Below are positions 46,916 to 57,059 of a stretch of 64,000 nt of DNA, piece by piece. Origin of the DNA: Saccharina japonica (taxonomy: Eukaryota > Sar > Phaeophyceae > Laminariales > Laminariaceae); the NCBI GenBank assembly GCA_008828725.1, contig MEHQ01003716.1, positions 1 to 64,000 on the forward strand, written 5' to 3'. The notes beneath the pieces were generated by a model. It worked only from the letters and a program-made list of their open reading frames with translations. It was not told where the DNA came from and searched no databases. Numbering within the stretch: the stretch's first letter is position 1; each line of letters opens with the position of its first letter. The translations under genes were made by a program, and so were the position numbers.

Positions 46916-49900
46916 ATCCTGGAGAACTACCAGATCCTTGTTCGGTGACAAAACTACGGCACAGAGACTCTACGTTGCAATGGAGAGAGTAGAGCAGACA
47001 GTGCCATGCCGTATACGACAGAAACGACCTACCCTGCTAGCAATCCCGCTGCGTGAAAGCGAAACCGAAAGAAACTAATAACTTAGAAAAAAACAAACTA
47101 AATAATAAGGATACACCAACAAAAACAGACAAACCAATCAGCGAACCAACGAATCATACAAACGAACTAAAACGATAATGAAAGACAATAATATAAAGTG
47201 TCGTGCTTCACCGATCTTCTACACGATTTTATTTTATAACGGAAGTAGATGGAAGCTTCCGTGAAGCTTCCAAGCTTCCATGGAAGCTTCCACAAATCTC
47301 ATGGAAGCGTCGGACAACTCCCATGAAAGCGTCGGTTCACTTCCAGGGAAGTAGCGGAAGCTTTCATGGAAGCATGGAAGTACATGGAAGATTCCATGGA
47401 AGCTTCTGTGGAAGCTTCCACCAATTTCATGGCAATGGCGAAGCTTCCACGGAAGCACTGGAAACTTCCACGAAAAGTCTTGACTACTTCCCCGGAAGCT
47501 GTCGCTATGGCCGTTTAAGCTGCTGGCATGGAAGCTTCCGGCTACTTCCATGGAAGCTGTATTTATCACTTCCATGGAAAATTCCATAACCTACTCCTAT
47601 GGAAGTAGTTTTGTTTCCACGTAAGAAGTGAAATAGTTAGTTGTAGTATAGCTTGTGGAAGCTTCCACGACTTATGTAGAAGCTTTCGGAAGCTTCCACA
47701 ACTTCCATGGAAGCTTGTGAGAGCTTTCACGACTTTCATGGAAGGTTTGGGGGGCTTTTGAAAGCTTTAGTGTATGCTCGTGGGAGCTTTCACGACTTTC
47801 ATGGAAGGTTGGGGGGGGGGTCAAAGTGTTTATGGAAGCTTGATGGAGCAGTTCGAGGCGTTGATGGCCGAGAAGGTTTGTATAATCTTCGGAGGCAGAA
47901 TGCGTCATTACGAACAACCTTAATAGGACAGGAAACCGCTTTTTTTGCAACTTTTGCTTTTGATTGCGACTCGGCGTCTACAGAATCGTCCGAGCTTGAG
48001 CTAACGAGTGCGTATAGGTTCGCAAACGGAGTGTTTTTGCCCGCGGAGTGTCCATACTCATGTTGGTGTCGTACAGGTGAGTATTTGCTAATGCGAAAGG
48101 TGACCCGTGCTACGAAAGGGGTAGAACGTTTTGGCGGAAACGTTTTATATGTATGAATGGGACCGCCTTAGTCCGAAATCGTAACAATTTCGACATTCTT
48201 GGGTTGTAATAATTTCCATTTTATACTCAGGCCGTCGTACTGTTCACCAGAAATATAGTTTTTGATGTTACTCAAAAATCAGTTTTCGACGTACTGTAAG
48301 TATAGAGATCCTCAAGTGACCACTCTCAAAAGGAAAAAACATGGTGCAACCACCTCTACCCTAGCATGCATCAGGTACAAAGCGGGGAAACGGAGGCATA
48401 CAACGTTCTATCGTTGACCTGGAAATTGGATGCTTGAGTGGAATGCTCACGTTCTTGTTGCTATTCTGATTGACTCGGATTGCGAGAGGTGTAGGTGATA
48501 CAAGCATGCATGAAGCATGAAGTCGGAGCCAATGGCGATGAATGTAACCGTGCAAACTCGCCTTGCTTCGGTTGTTGTTAAATCCCTATCGGCCTTGTGC
48601 AATTAAGCACGGACGGGTCAATTGTCAATCGTTTCCCCGCCCTGAACGGAAGGAGCGACAGCACGTCGTAGAGTTCCCATTGGCTGTAGTCAAAAATATC
48701 CTTTACACGGCAGGGTATTCAAAGCTCATGGATGCAAACACGCTCCCGACGCCATCCCTACAGCCCCCCCCCTCAACCCCTTAGCGCCACACCACACCCC
48801 CACCCCGCCCCAAACATCCCCCGAGCGGTGTAAGTATTGTCTACATTATTGGTGAAAACGCATTGTACCTGTATTGCTGACTATGGAGGTGGCCACCACA
48901 TGAACAACATATACTTAATTCGTAGATTTCCTCTATGTAAAAGTCGCCTTCACAGTCGGTTCTTAGTGGGATGCAGCTCAACCTTCATCCGACTGGCCCA
49001 ACATCTCACGGCGGTTCGTGCTAGTTGCAGGTAGTGTCTGCCTGGTCTATGAAAAACCGACGTACCCCGCACCGGCATTGTATGGATAGTAGGAGGTAAA
49101 CAGTACTATATCTCCGCCCATGTATGACATGAGAACCCCCCGCCCCCCACGACATGCGGACGTGTACTTTCTACAGAAGGCGCACGATATCGGTCTTATC
49201 ACCTACGTCAGTGAGGCCCCCATGATGCATGCACGTTCACGAAGGGGGCCAACGTCAGGCACAGCAGTACACTCCACGATCATGAGTATTTACACGCGCC
49301 CACCGATTCTTCACGTGATGGAAGCTTCCGTGGAAGCTTCAGTGGGAGCGGCCGAAGCTCCCATGGAAACTTCCATCTACTTCCATAAAAAACAATTAAT
49401 GTACCAGACCCTGCTTCCCCCGGGTGAAATGTGACAGACTATATAAAATGAAACGAAATGGAATGGAAACAACGTAAACAGAGGAAAACAAGAATACAAA
49501 ATATATATTAGAACGAAAGGAAAGGAAAGGATGCGTAGGCAACTGAAGCATCCCAAAAGCCCCCTGCAGGCAGCAGCCAGGTTCTACCAACTGTAGTAGC
49601 CAGTCTGGTAAAGTGCCACCCTGTCTTCCGTGTCATTCCTCCTTTCGTCAGCTGCGGTTCCCCTACGAACCACCCGCATCCCCATGTACATTCCTTTGGG
49701 CGCCACCCAAACAGCGGGTATACGGCACTTCCTACTCAATTCCGCCTTGTCTAGGTGCCAAACACGACAGACAAGAAAAATAGGAAAAAGCAAACTAAAC
49801 ATAACTGAATACGTATATACGTGGTTGAACAATGGAAGAAACCTAAGGAACTACGGAAGGACATTAAACAAAGGAAAAAAGCGACCACGACAAAACAAAA

Positions 49901-50060
49901 TATATCATGCGAGGGATCGTAGCATCGCTGTCGTCCCCCCCCCGGAGGAGTTGCGACAGTCAATACACCAAGCAAATATAACGAAAGCAAACCAAGAAGA
50001 ACCCGCAAAGCAAAATACCGGTCTCGCCATCCACTAAGGCAGGAAACACATCTCCCGTAT
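46912..50060 (-). mobile_element. LINE-B 3' region split by the 47210-49409 element
   Basis: 46912-47209 holds the tail and T-rich part (on the - strand); it continues at 49410-50060 with the 'taaaatgaaacgaaatgg' run, the gcatcgctgtcgt block and more 5' parts. The interruption falls inside the gtgtcgtgcttc block that other copies (7898-7915, 15088-15110) keep uninterrupted. Confidence 0.6.
47210..49409. mobile_element. DNA element with GGAAGCTTCC arrays, inserted in LINE-B
   Basis: About 2.2 kb. It splits LINE-B at a site duplicated as c(g/c)tgcttc (47202-47209 and 49410-49417, 7 of 8). About 33 bp from each end both sides read GGAAGTAGATGGAAG inward. The sub-terminal parts (47245-47770 and 49316-49385) are arrays of GGAAGCTTCC, CCATGG and GGAAGCTCCC words. 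The outermost bases of the two ends match poorly, so exact borders are uncertain. The middle (47870-49310) encodes nothing recognised. It resembles the hAT-type elements of this window in layout. Confidence 0.6.
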
Positions 50061-50113
50061 GGCAGGGATGATAACGATAGGAAAAAATAGTCTGGAAACA
50101 AAACTAAATGGCA

Positions 50114-51956
50114 ATAGCCAAAACTAGCAGGGCTTGTCATGGGCCGTTTCTCCGGGCCGGGCCGGGTCGGGCCGTCAACGTTTCGAAATGCGAAGGGCTG
50201 GGCCGGGCCGCGGCCCATACGTAGACATTTGGATGGGCCGGGCCGGGCCACAGCCCATCCTTTCGATATTTGATAGGCCGGGCCGGGCCGCGGCCCATGA
50301 GATATGGGCTCTACATGGGCCGCTCTTCCCGGCCCATGAAACGGCCCATGTGTTTTAACGGGCCCGCCCGGGCCGAGACCTTTGATATGTGGCGTAATAC
50401 TGCAACAGCTACGACGTTTTGGGTGTCCTTGGGTTTCTATCCGGCAAAACGCAGATACGCACGTACGATGCGTCTATGGCAAATCGCCTCGGGTACTATA
50501 TTTCCTTGTTCAAATGTCGAACGAAAACCTTGGCACCGTAGTGGGTGTACGGACTACACTTATCGCCTTCTCCGCGACGCAGGCAGCATGATGCTGGTGC
50601 CCTGTTTCGTCCCGCGGCAGCGGAATGTATCGCAGCAGTAATAGCACCGGCTGTAGCAGCAGCATGTACTATTGCCGCAGTACCGGGTGTTGCAGCAGCA
50701 AGTTGTATCGCAGCAGTAGTACCGGGTGTTGCAGCAGCACGTGCTGGTGCTGTTGCTGCTGCTGCGAATGTTGTACAGCAGCACGAGGAGGTGGTGATCT
50801 ACAGTCGAGACGAACACCGTTGGACAAAGTTATTGATGGAGCAGAATTGTGTGAGTAGTGGGCACTGGTTAGGCGTGTCTCATGGGCCTAAAACAGCTGT
50901 CCCTCCAATCCTGACGGGAAAACACTGAAAAACAACGAAAAATCAACAATATATTGTAACACAATCACGTCAGCGTACACTCATGCACCTTGTAGTACGG
51001 GACGAGACATGGGCCGGGCCATGGGGCGGCCCGTCAAATTCACTAGCCGGCCCATCAAATGTTTCGGGCCGGCCCATAAAGAGCCCGTGTCTCGTGGCCC
51101 TTGCTGCCATGTGATGGGTCGGGCCGGGCCGGGCCGAGACTTCTTGAAAAACGATTGGCCGGGCCGGCCGGTCCGATAATATTTGAAGTGTGATGGGCTG
51201 GGCCAAGCCGCTGCCCACCCTCTGAAAAAATGGTGGGCCGGGTCGGGCGGCGGCCCATACTCTGAAAATTTGACGGGCCGGGCCGGGCCGCGGCCAACCA
51301 AACTGACATTTGTATGGGCCGGGCCGGGTCGGTCGGGCTGCGGCCCATCATATAGAATATTGATGCGCCGGCCCGGCCCGGCCCAACCCCGGGCCGGCCC
51401 ATCAGCGTTGGCCCATTACAAACCCTGAAAAATAGGTATACCTACGCCTTTTGAGCCATTTATAGATACACGGCGCAACCAAACTGAGGCGTAGCGGCGG
51501 AATAGTAAACGGCGTCAATCACATAACATGGCAATTCACCACTCTACACTCTATTAATAGTATAATACTGGTAGTACACAAGCGTACCGCCACTACTACT
51601 GCTGTAGGGCAGCATAATACCGCGAAACAATCTGAGCTTCACGAAGAAATATAAGAACATCGTATATGTGGATTGGTATTAAATTGAGAAGGATTGGTCG
51701 GGCGTCCAGTTTGGTACCTAATGTAATTTGCCAAAAAGTGATCGTTCGAGCCATTTATAGGTATACTTGCAGTCAGACATAGGTGACGGGGAGTTGAATG
51801 GCTGATAATAGGTGTACCTTGGCCTTTTGAGCCATTTCTAGGTGCGATCGAGCGCAGGCGCAATATCAGGCGGGGCCAGGAAGCCTTCTCCCGGGTGCAA
51901 TGCGCCGTGTGCCTATAGATGGCTAAAAAGGCGTAGGTATACCTATTTGTGGCTAT
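50114..51956. mobile_element. Foldback MITE with TAGGTATACCTA ends, split by an hAT-type element
   Basis: Inverted arms 51431-51478 and 51901-51948 match at 44 of 48 bases, each with the palindrome TAGGTATACCTA and the GCCTTTT(G/T)AGCCAT block. The match continues outward into ATAGCCA, whose left copy lies at 50114-50120 on the far side of the hAT element. So the hAT element landed inside the left arm of this MITE. Without it the MITE is about 540 bp. Related words (gagccatttataggtatac) recur inside. Confidence 0.7.
50128..51428. mobile_element. Non-autonomous hAT-type element with GGGCCGGGCCGCGGCCC arrays
   Basis: 1301 bp. Inverted ends CAGGGCTTGTCATGGGCC and CAGGGTTTGTAATGGGCC (16 of 18) and an 8-bp target duplication AAAACTAG / AAAAATAG (7 of 8). 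The sub-terminal arrays at 50134-50385 and 50998-51415 consist of about 40-50-bp units of GGGCCGGGCCGCGGCCCAT joined by AT-rich spacers. The middle contains a GCA-triplet run (50630-50790) and no recognised gene. A nearly perfect target duplication means the insertion is not very old. Confidence 0.85.
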
Positions 51957-52063
51957 AGTGTACAAACTGAGACATAACGGGGCCGCGTTCGAAGGCCTTG
52001 TTCCTTGCTACCTTGTCGGCTGTCCCCTCGCTGCTCTCGTCAACCGCGGTTTCCTTATGACTG

Positions 52064-52078
52064 CCCCCCCCCCCCCCC
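52064..52078 (+). repeat. C run, left flank of LINE-A
   Basis: Fifteen C directly before the first base of LINE-A. With the run at 56327-56344 it is the likely target and target duplication. Confidence 0.8.
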
Positions 52079-52193
52079 GTGTTGGAAACACTATTTAGTG
52101 TGGTGCGCCGGCAAAATAACTGAAAGACACCAGACCCTCAACGAGTACTAGGATTGGGAAGTCCCAGTAACTTGAACATTTCCCACTACAAAC

Positions 52194-52601
52194 ATGAACA
52201 AAAACAAGCTGGAGATAGTCTCGGAAGAGATTCAGAGAAAAACGGTGAGGAAGTGTAGGTGGAGTAAGAAAGACTGGAAGGGTAAAGTACTAGTAGTGCT
52301 GGTATTCGGAGTTCCTAGTGACATGACGAGAATAGAGTTCAAGAGGAAGTGCGACGAAGTAGGACTATACTGCTTTGCATTAGGACAAGTAGAAAGGGAG
52401 GGAGAGCATTTTCGAGTCACACTTAAACCGAAAGCGAGCATGGAGTGGCAGAGATTAGAGACAGAACAAGTGTCGGCATGGGTTAGAAGACTAGGGTGGA
52501 GGGTATGTATAGCTAATGGAATAGCGAATCTAAGACGTAGTCCTAGGGTGAACGAAGGTAAGGGGAGGCAGGAAACCGTATCTGGCCCAAAGGGAATGTG
52601 A
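52194..52601 (+). CDS. LINE-A ORF1 protein (135 aa)
   Basis: Starts at ATG 52194 and ends at TGA 52599-52601. Basic protein; central VLVVLVFGVPSDMTRIEF and the block GEHFRVTLKPKASMEWQRLE may form a small RNA-binding fold, but no CCHC knuckle or coiled coil is seen. By position it is the ORF1 (RNA-chaperone/gag-like) protein of a LINE. Its frame is the frame of ORF2, and the frame stays open past the TGA. Confidence 0.65.
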   Translation: MNKNKLEIVSEEIQRKTVRKCRWSKKDWKGKVLVVLVFGVPSDMTRIEFKRKCDEVGLYCFALGQVEREGEHFRVTLKPKASMEWQRLETEQVSAWVRRLGWRVCIANGIANLRRSPRVNEGKGRQETVSGPKGM

Positions 52602-55600
52602 GAGAAACACAGTGGCGTAGAGCAAGACAAAACCAGAAACGGAAACAGTAAGAAAGCTCAAAGAAAAGAACACAGAAGTAGCAACGAAGGAGAAAAAACG
52701 AAAGACAAGAGTCGAGCGAACAATGAAACGAAGAAGAAGCTGAGAATAGGGTCATGGAACGTATGTGGATTCGCCACGGAAGAGCGCAAGAGGATAGAAA
52801 TAGCCGAACAAGTAAGTGAGCGCGATTTAGACATAGTGGGAATTCAAGAGTCGTGGGAAAAAGAGGGGGGCGAAATAGGATGCACAATTGGAGAGTACGC
52901 ATGGATAGGGAAAAAGAGAAAGGGACAGAACAAGAAGAATAGGGGGGCGGGGGGAGTAGGGTTCCTAGTAAAAGAATACCTGTGTGACATAATAGAAGTG
53001 ATCAAAGACACGAAATTCGATGAAAGCATCTGGATAAAGATACCAGGGGAGAGGGGAGCGAAAGATTATTTCTTAGGAAACATCTATATGCCCCCAGAGT
53101 CGAAGAGTACGGTCAAAGATATACAGAAGAAGTTCGGAGAAATAGCAGTAGATGTACAAAAATATAAAAGACAAGGAGAAGTAGTACTAGTCGGAGATTT
53201 TAACTCAAGAATTGGGAAGGCAAGCAACCCGAACGAGAACATTGGACAGTATGGGGAAGTAACAAAGAATAAGAACGGGGAAGAGATGCTGAAATTCCTT
53301 AAGAACAATGAGATGAAGACTCTGAACGGTAGAGCAAACAAGCCAGAGCCAGAATGGACTAGACAGTGCATACAAAAGGGAGAAAGCTCCGTTCTTGACT
53401 TTATAGTGGTAGAAAACGGAAGTAGTAAGGAAACTGAAGTACATGTATGCGCAGCGGACGTAGGAACTACGGATCACTGCCTAATATGGACAGACAGCCA
53501 GCAGACGAGAGTTATCAAAAATAGGCGCGGTAGGAAATTGTACAGATGGCGAATAGATAAACTAGAAGTAAAGGAAAAACGGGAAGAGTTCCAAGAAGAG
53601 ATGACTAAAAATGCAGAGCATTTTTCCGATCTGCTGGAAAGCATAGGTACGACAAAGAACAATATAGAGAGAGATAATGCAGGAGCGAGGATAATAGAAG
53701 GATGGGAGAAATTGGTCAAGACCACAGCAAGTAAAGTAATAGGGAATAAGTTGATACTATGCAATAGATCAGTAAAATGGTGGGATGAAGAAGTAAAAGA
53801 GGCTATAGGAGTAAGGAGAAATGCACACGCAAGATACACATCGAGCAAAACTACGTCAGGATGGGAGGAGTATGGTATTGCTAGAAATAAAGTAAAAAAG
53901 GTGGTTGAGAAGAAGAAGAAAGGGGTATGGAAAGACGTAGTTACTAAAACTTATGTATTCTTTGATGGCGGGATGAAGCAGATGTGGGTAGGGATAAAAG
54001 GGATACTAGGCAAACAAGCAGGAGAGGCAGATACGGGGATACCTACATTAGGAGCACAGAACGGTAAAATGGTTAGTAGTTCGAAGTGGAAAAGGGAAGT
54101 ACTTGTAGAGCATTACCGCAAGCTAGGGACGCCCACAACCAACGAAACGTTCCACAAAGAATTTGATAAAGGTATCAACGCGTGGGCGGAGGCGAACGTA
54201 GATGCATCAGAAAGGGAAGGCAGTGGTTCAGAAGGATTACAGGGAGACTTCACAAGAGAAGAAGTTAAGAAGTGTGTAGCTAAACTTAGGAATAGAAAGG
54301 CAGCAGGGGCAGACCAAATAGTTAATGAATTTATGAAGTACGGGGGAAAAGGAATGCTTACCATGATGGTTAAGTTGTATAACTGGATATGGAAAAACGA
54401 GTACGCACCTAAGAGATGGAGAGAAGGAGTAGTAGTAAACTTGTTTAAGAAAGGAGACAAGGCTGACCCGGGTAACTATAGGGGAATAACGCTACTAAGC
54501 ACTGTAGGTAAAACGTTCTGTAAGATTTTGAACGATAGAATGGGAACAATGATGGAGAAGGAAGAAAAGATTAGCGAAGGGCAAGCAGGATTTAGGCCAA
54601 ACCGTAGCTGCGTCGACCATGTGTACACATTAGGTAAGATAATCCAAGGCAGGAAAGACGCGGGGCTAACAACGTACTGTTTCTTTTTAGATGTACAGAA
54701 GGCCTACGATACAGTATGGAGAAATGGGCTGTGGAAAAAGTTGTGGGAAATAGGGATAAGAGGAAAGATGTGGAGAATGATGAAGAAGATGACGGAATGT
54801 GCGAGAAGTGCTGTGATGTTGGACGGGGAAATATCGAAGTACGTTGATATCCTACAGGGAGTTGCCCAGGGATGTACGCTATCACCTAACCTATTCAAGG
54901 TATACATTAATGACATGATAGTAGCAGTAGAAGCAGCATCGCAGGGAGTCACGGTGGGGGAAGATACGGTGTCGGGATTGATGTTTGCTGATGATTTCGT
55001 TTGCATATCAGAAACACCCGAAGGACTGCAGAAACAAATAGAGAAGGCAATCGAGTACACCAGGAAGTGGAGAGTGACGGCGAACGTAAAAAAGTGCGCA
55101 GTAGTTGTATGTAACGAAGATAAGGAGAGTCCGGTAACTTGTAAGTGGAAGTGGGGAGAAGATGAATTACCGATCGTAGACCAGTATACGTACCTTGGCG
55201 TAGAAATCTCAAAAGATTGCTCTTGGGATGCACACATAAATAAAATAATAGGCAAGGGTAAGGCACACGTAGGCAAGATGGAAGCAGTCCTAACAGACTC
55301 GCACCTTGACACTAGAATTAAGAGATGTATACTGATGAATGTGATTGTACCAAAGCTAGAATATGCAGGAGAAGTATGGGAAGGGAACGCGAAGCTCGTA
55401 AAACAGCTGGAAACAGTACAGATGACAGCAGCTAAAAAAGTACTAGGATGCTCAAGTACGACGAGTAATACAGTATTGAGAGCAGAACTGGGAATGTACC
55501 CACTTAAGACAAATAGAGACGTGCGTAAGTTGAAATGGCAATATAAAGTAAAGAACATGCCAAATAAGAGGTTGCCAGCCATAGCCGATAAAGCTGTATG

Positions 55601-56321
55601 GGAGAAAGTAACCAAAGGGCGAGCTGGAATAAGGTGGGATAGCGTAGTCGAGAAAGTATGGAAGGAAATAGGAAACCAAAAAGAGACGCTGGCCATAGAG
55701 AAATTTAGCGGATACAAGACAGAAGTGAAAGAAAGGATAGAAAGAAGGGAAAGGCTAGCACTGAGAAAGAAGGTGGAAGGGCAAGAACACTTAGAGATGT
55801 ACGGGGGGTTGAGAGAAGGAATAGGAATGAAAAGGTATCTGCACGGCCCAATGGACTTCGCGAAAAAGCTGAAACTGCGATTTCGTGTAGGGGACCTGGA
55901 CCTGCCAGAAAGAAGAAGGAGGTATACCAGTAGCCGGGAGGAGGAGGAAGTAGAGGCACAGATGTGCCCATGTGGCAAAGCCATAGAGAGTAGAGTTCAC
56001 ATAGTGGGAGAATGTGAAAGGTACAAGGAGGAAAGGGATGTGCTAGAGGAGGAGATGAGGAAAATAGACGAGTGTGACATGGAGCAGTTTGGTACACTAA
56101 ATAGTAGCGAGAAAACGATCGCTATCTTAGGAGATAGATGGTGGCCACAGGCGGCGAAGCAGGAAGGGGATAAGATTAGCAAAAGGTTTCTTTGTAATAT
56201 ATGGAAACAACGTAATGAGCGCCCAAGTGTTGGAGGTGTCTCTATTAGGAGTAGGAACGGTGCTCCGTCTCGAAAGGGATGCGTGGTCAATGGTCAAATG
56301 ACTAAGGCAAGCAACAAATGA
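52602..56321 (+). CDS. LINE-A ORF2: APE endonuclease and reverse transcriptase
   Basis: Open frame from the codon after the ORF1 stop to TGA 56319-56321 (1239 codons). APE-type endonuclease: IGSWNVCG (52746), GIQESW (52839), NIYMPPES, VVLVGDFNSRIG (near 53180), SSVLDFIVV and TTDHCLIW (near 53470). Reverse transcriptase: LFKKGDKADPGNYRGITLLS (near 54440), GQAGFRPNRSCVDHVYTL, FFLDVQKAYDTVW (near 54680), GVAQGCTLSPNLFKVYIND (near 54860), catalytic FADD (54984-54995). C-terminal knuckle CPCGKAIESRVHIVGEC (55965-56020). No RNase H is seen. The first in-frame ATG/GTG is GTG 52836, which lies inside the endonuclease, so the protein must begin upstream, by read-through of the TGA or a non-AUG start. 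Clade not assigned. Confidence 0.9.
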   Translation, partial: EKHSGVEQDKTRNGNSKKAQRKEHRSSNEGEKTKDKSRANNETKKKLRIGSWNVCGFATEERKRIEIAEQVSERDLDIVGIQESWEKEGGEIGCTIGEYAWIGKKRKGQNKKNRGAGGVGFLVKEYLCDIIEVIKDTKFDESIWIKIPGERGAKDYFLGNIYMPPESKSTVKDIQKKFGEIAVDVQKYKRQGEVVLVGDFNSRIGKASNPNENIGQYGEVTKNKNGEEMLKFLKNNEMKTLNGRANKPEPEWTRQCIQKGESSVLDFIVVENGSSKETEVHVCAADVGTTDHCLIWTDSQQTRVIKNRRGRKLYRWRIDKLEVKEKREEFQEEMTKNAEHFSDLLESIGTTKNNIERDNAGARIIEGWEKLVKTTASKVIGNKLILCNRSVKWWDEEVKEAIGVRRNAHARYTSSKTTSGWEEYGIARNKVKKVVEKKKKGVWKDVVTKTYVFFDGGMKQMWVGIKGILGKQAGEADTGIPTLGAQNGKMVSSSKWKREVLVEHYRKLGTPTTNETFHKEFDKGINAWAEANVDASEREGSGSEGLQGDFTREEVKKCVAKLRNRKAAGADQIVNEFMKYGGKGMLTMMVKLYNWIWKNEYAPKRWREGVVVNLFKKGDKADPGNYRGITLLSTVGKTFCKILNDRMGTMMEKEEKISEGQAGFRPNRSCVDHVYTLGKIIQGRKDAGLTTYCFFLDVQKAYDTVWRNGLWKKLWEIGIRGKMWRMMKKMTECARSAVMLDGEISKYVDILQGVAQGCTLSPNLFKVYINDMIVAVEAASQGVTVGEDTVSGLMFADDFVCISETPEGLQKQIEKAIEYTRKWRVTANVKKCAVVVCNEDKESPVTCKWKWGEDELPIVDQYTYLGVEISKDCSWDAHINKIIGKGKAHVGKMEAVLTDSHLDTRIKRCILMNVIVPKLEYAGEVWEGNAKLVKQLETVQMTAAKKVLGCSSTTSNTVLRAELGMYPLKTNRDVRKLKWQYKVKNMPNKRLPAIADKAVWEKVTKGRAGIRWDSVVEKVWKEIGNQKETLAIEKFSGYKTEVKERIERRERLALRKKVEGQEHLEMYGGLREGIGMKRYLHGPMDFAKKLKLRFRVGDLDLPERRRRYTSSREEEEVEAQMCPCGKAIESRVHIVGECERYKEERDVLEEEMRKIDECDMEQFGTLNSSEKTIAILGDRWWPQAAKQEGDKISKRFLCNIWKQRNERPSVGGVSIRSRNGAPSRKGCVVNGQMTKASNK

Positions 56322-56326
56322 GTACG

Positions 56327-56344
56327 CCCCCCCCCCCCCCCCCC
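56327..56344 (+). repeat. C run, right flank of LINE-A
   Basis: Eighteen C directly after TGAGTACG. The LINE-B segment resumes after it (cacaacggaagcgtttcgct). Confidence 0.8.
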
Positions 56345-57059
56345 TTCCTATATACTTGTACATCACCCACAACGGAAGCGTTTCGCTGCCTACTCCGGCC
56401 CGCCCCACCCTTGTGCCAACTCATCATGGACCGTTCAGCTGCTTCGAGACCCCCCCTGTACCACGTTCCCACCTTATTAGTTGCAACGGTCCACACTGCA
56501 ATATCTATCTCCAAACACCAACGGGGAATGTGCCGTGGACCCATCAGTGGCTCAAAACACCTTGATTGAGCTCTCCAACAAATCTATCATTTCTTCCAAG
56601 TCTTTAGCTGTCCGTAATTGTTATCCATAAACCTCCAATTGAGAAAATCTAAAGTATAAAGGACGGTTTAATGTGAAGAACACAATCACACATTTATTGG
56701 TACACGGCGTGTTGCACGCTGAAAAGCGCTTCCAGGGCCCTTAGGTGATTGGCCAACGGTCCGCATTACGTCGAAAAATCTTCGCCGAAAGCATATTAAT
56801 CTTTATATACATACCTGGTATTGCACGGTTGTACATGTAACAGCCGATTTTACTAATTGAGAATTGCCTTTCCGATGAGATTGAAAGTAGAAAATATTGG
56901 GTTTTTAATTGTGAGAGATGTACACCCCTCACAGTCAAAATTTAAATTGCAAGCTTTGTTAATTGTGACAGCCGTCGATGACAAAAAAACAAAATCGAAA
57001 TCGGCATCGGCAGTCTCAGGATATCGAAGATCCAAGAAAATCAGCTTATGTGGGCGAGG

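Larger units (their letters stand above)
52079..56326 (+). mobile_element. LINE-A, nearly intact non-LTR retrotransposon
   Basis: About 4.25 kb: a 115-bp 5' leader, ORF1, ORF2, and only five bases after the ORF2 stop before a run of C. It is flanked by C runs (52064-52078, 15 C; 56327-56344, 18 C), which are probably the duplicated target. The host of the insertion is a LINE-B segment, so the target before insertion was a C run in that repeat. Purine-rich coding strand, A-rich codon use and an uninterrupted 1161-codon frame mark it as young. Confidence 0.9.
51960..56600 (-). mobile_element. LINE-B piece split by LINE-A at a C run
   Basis: 51960-52078 and 56327-56600 are the two halves of one LINE-B segment; the matching unsplit segment is 15910-16250. 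The right half includes the C-terminal reading frame on the - strand (IAVWTVATNKVGTWYRGGLE, AERSMMSWHK). The break is at a run of C on the + strand. Confidence 0.65.

Noticed and set aside
47218-47840. CRISPR-like array of GGAAGCTTCC repeats
   Set aside because: Repeat length and spacing vary, the words are palindromic and the context is a eukaryotic transposon.
54704-55984. 426-aa open frame on the - strand
   Set aside because: It is the mirror of the LINE-A reverse transcriptase frame; the + strand carries the conserved motifs.
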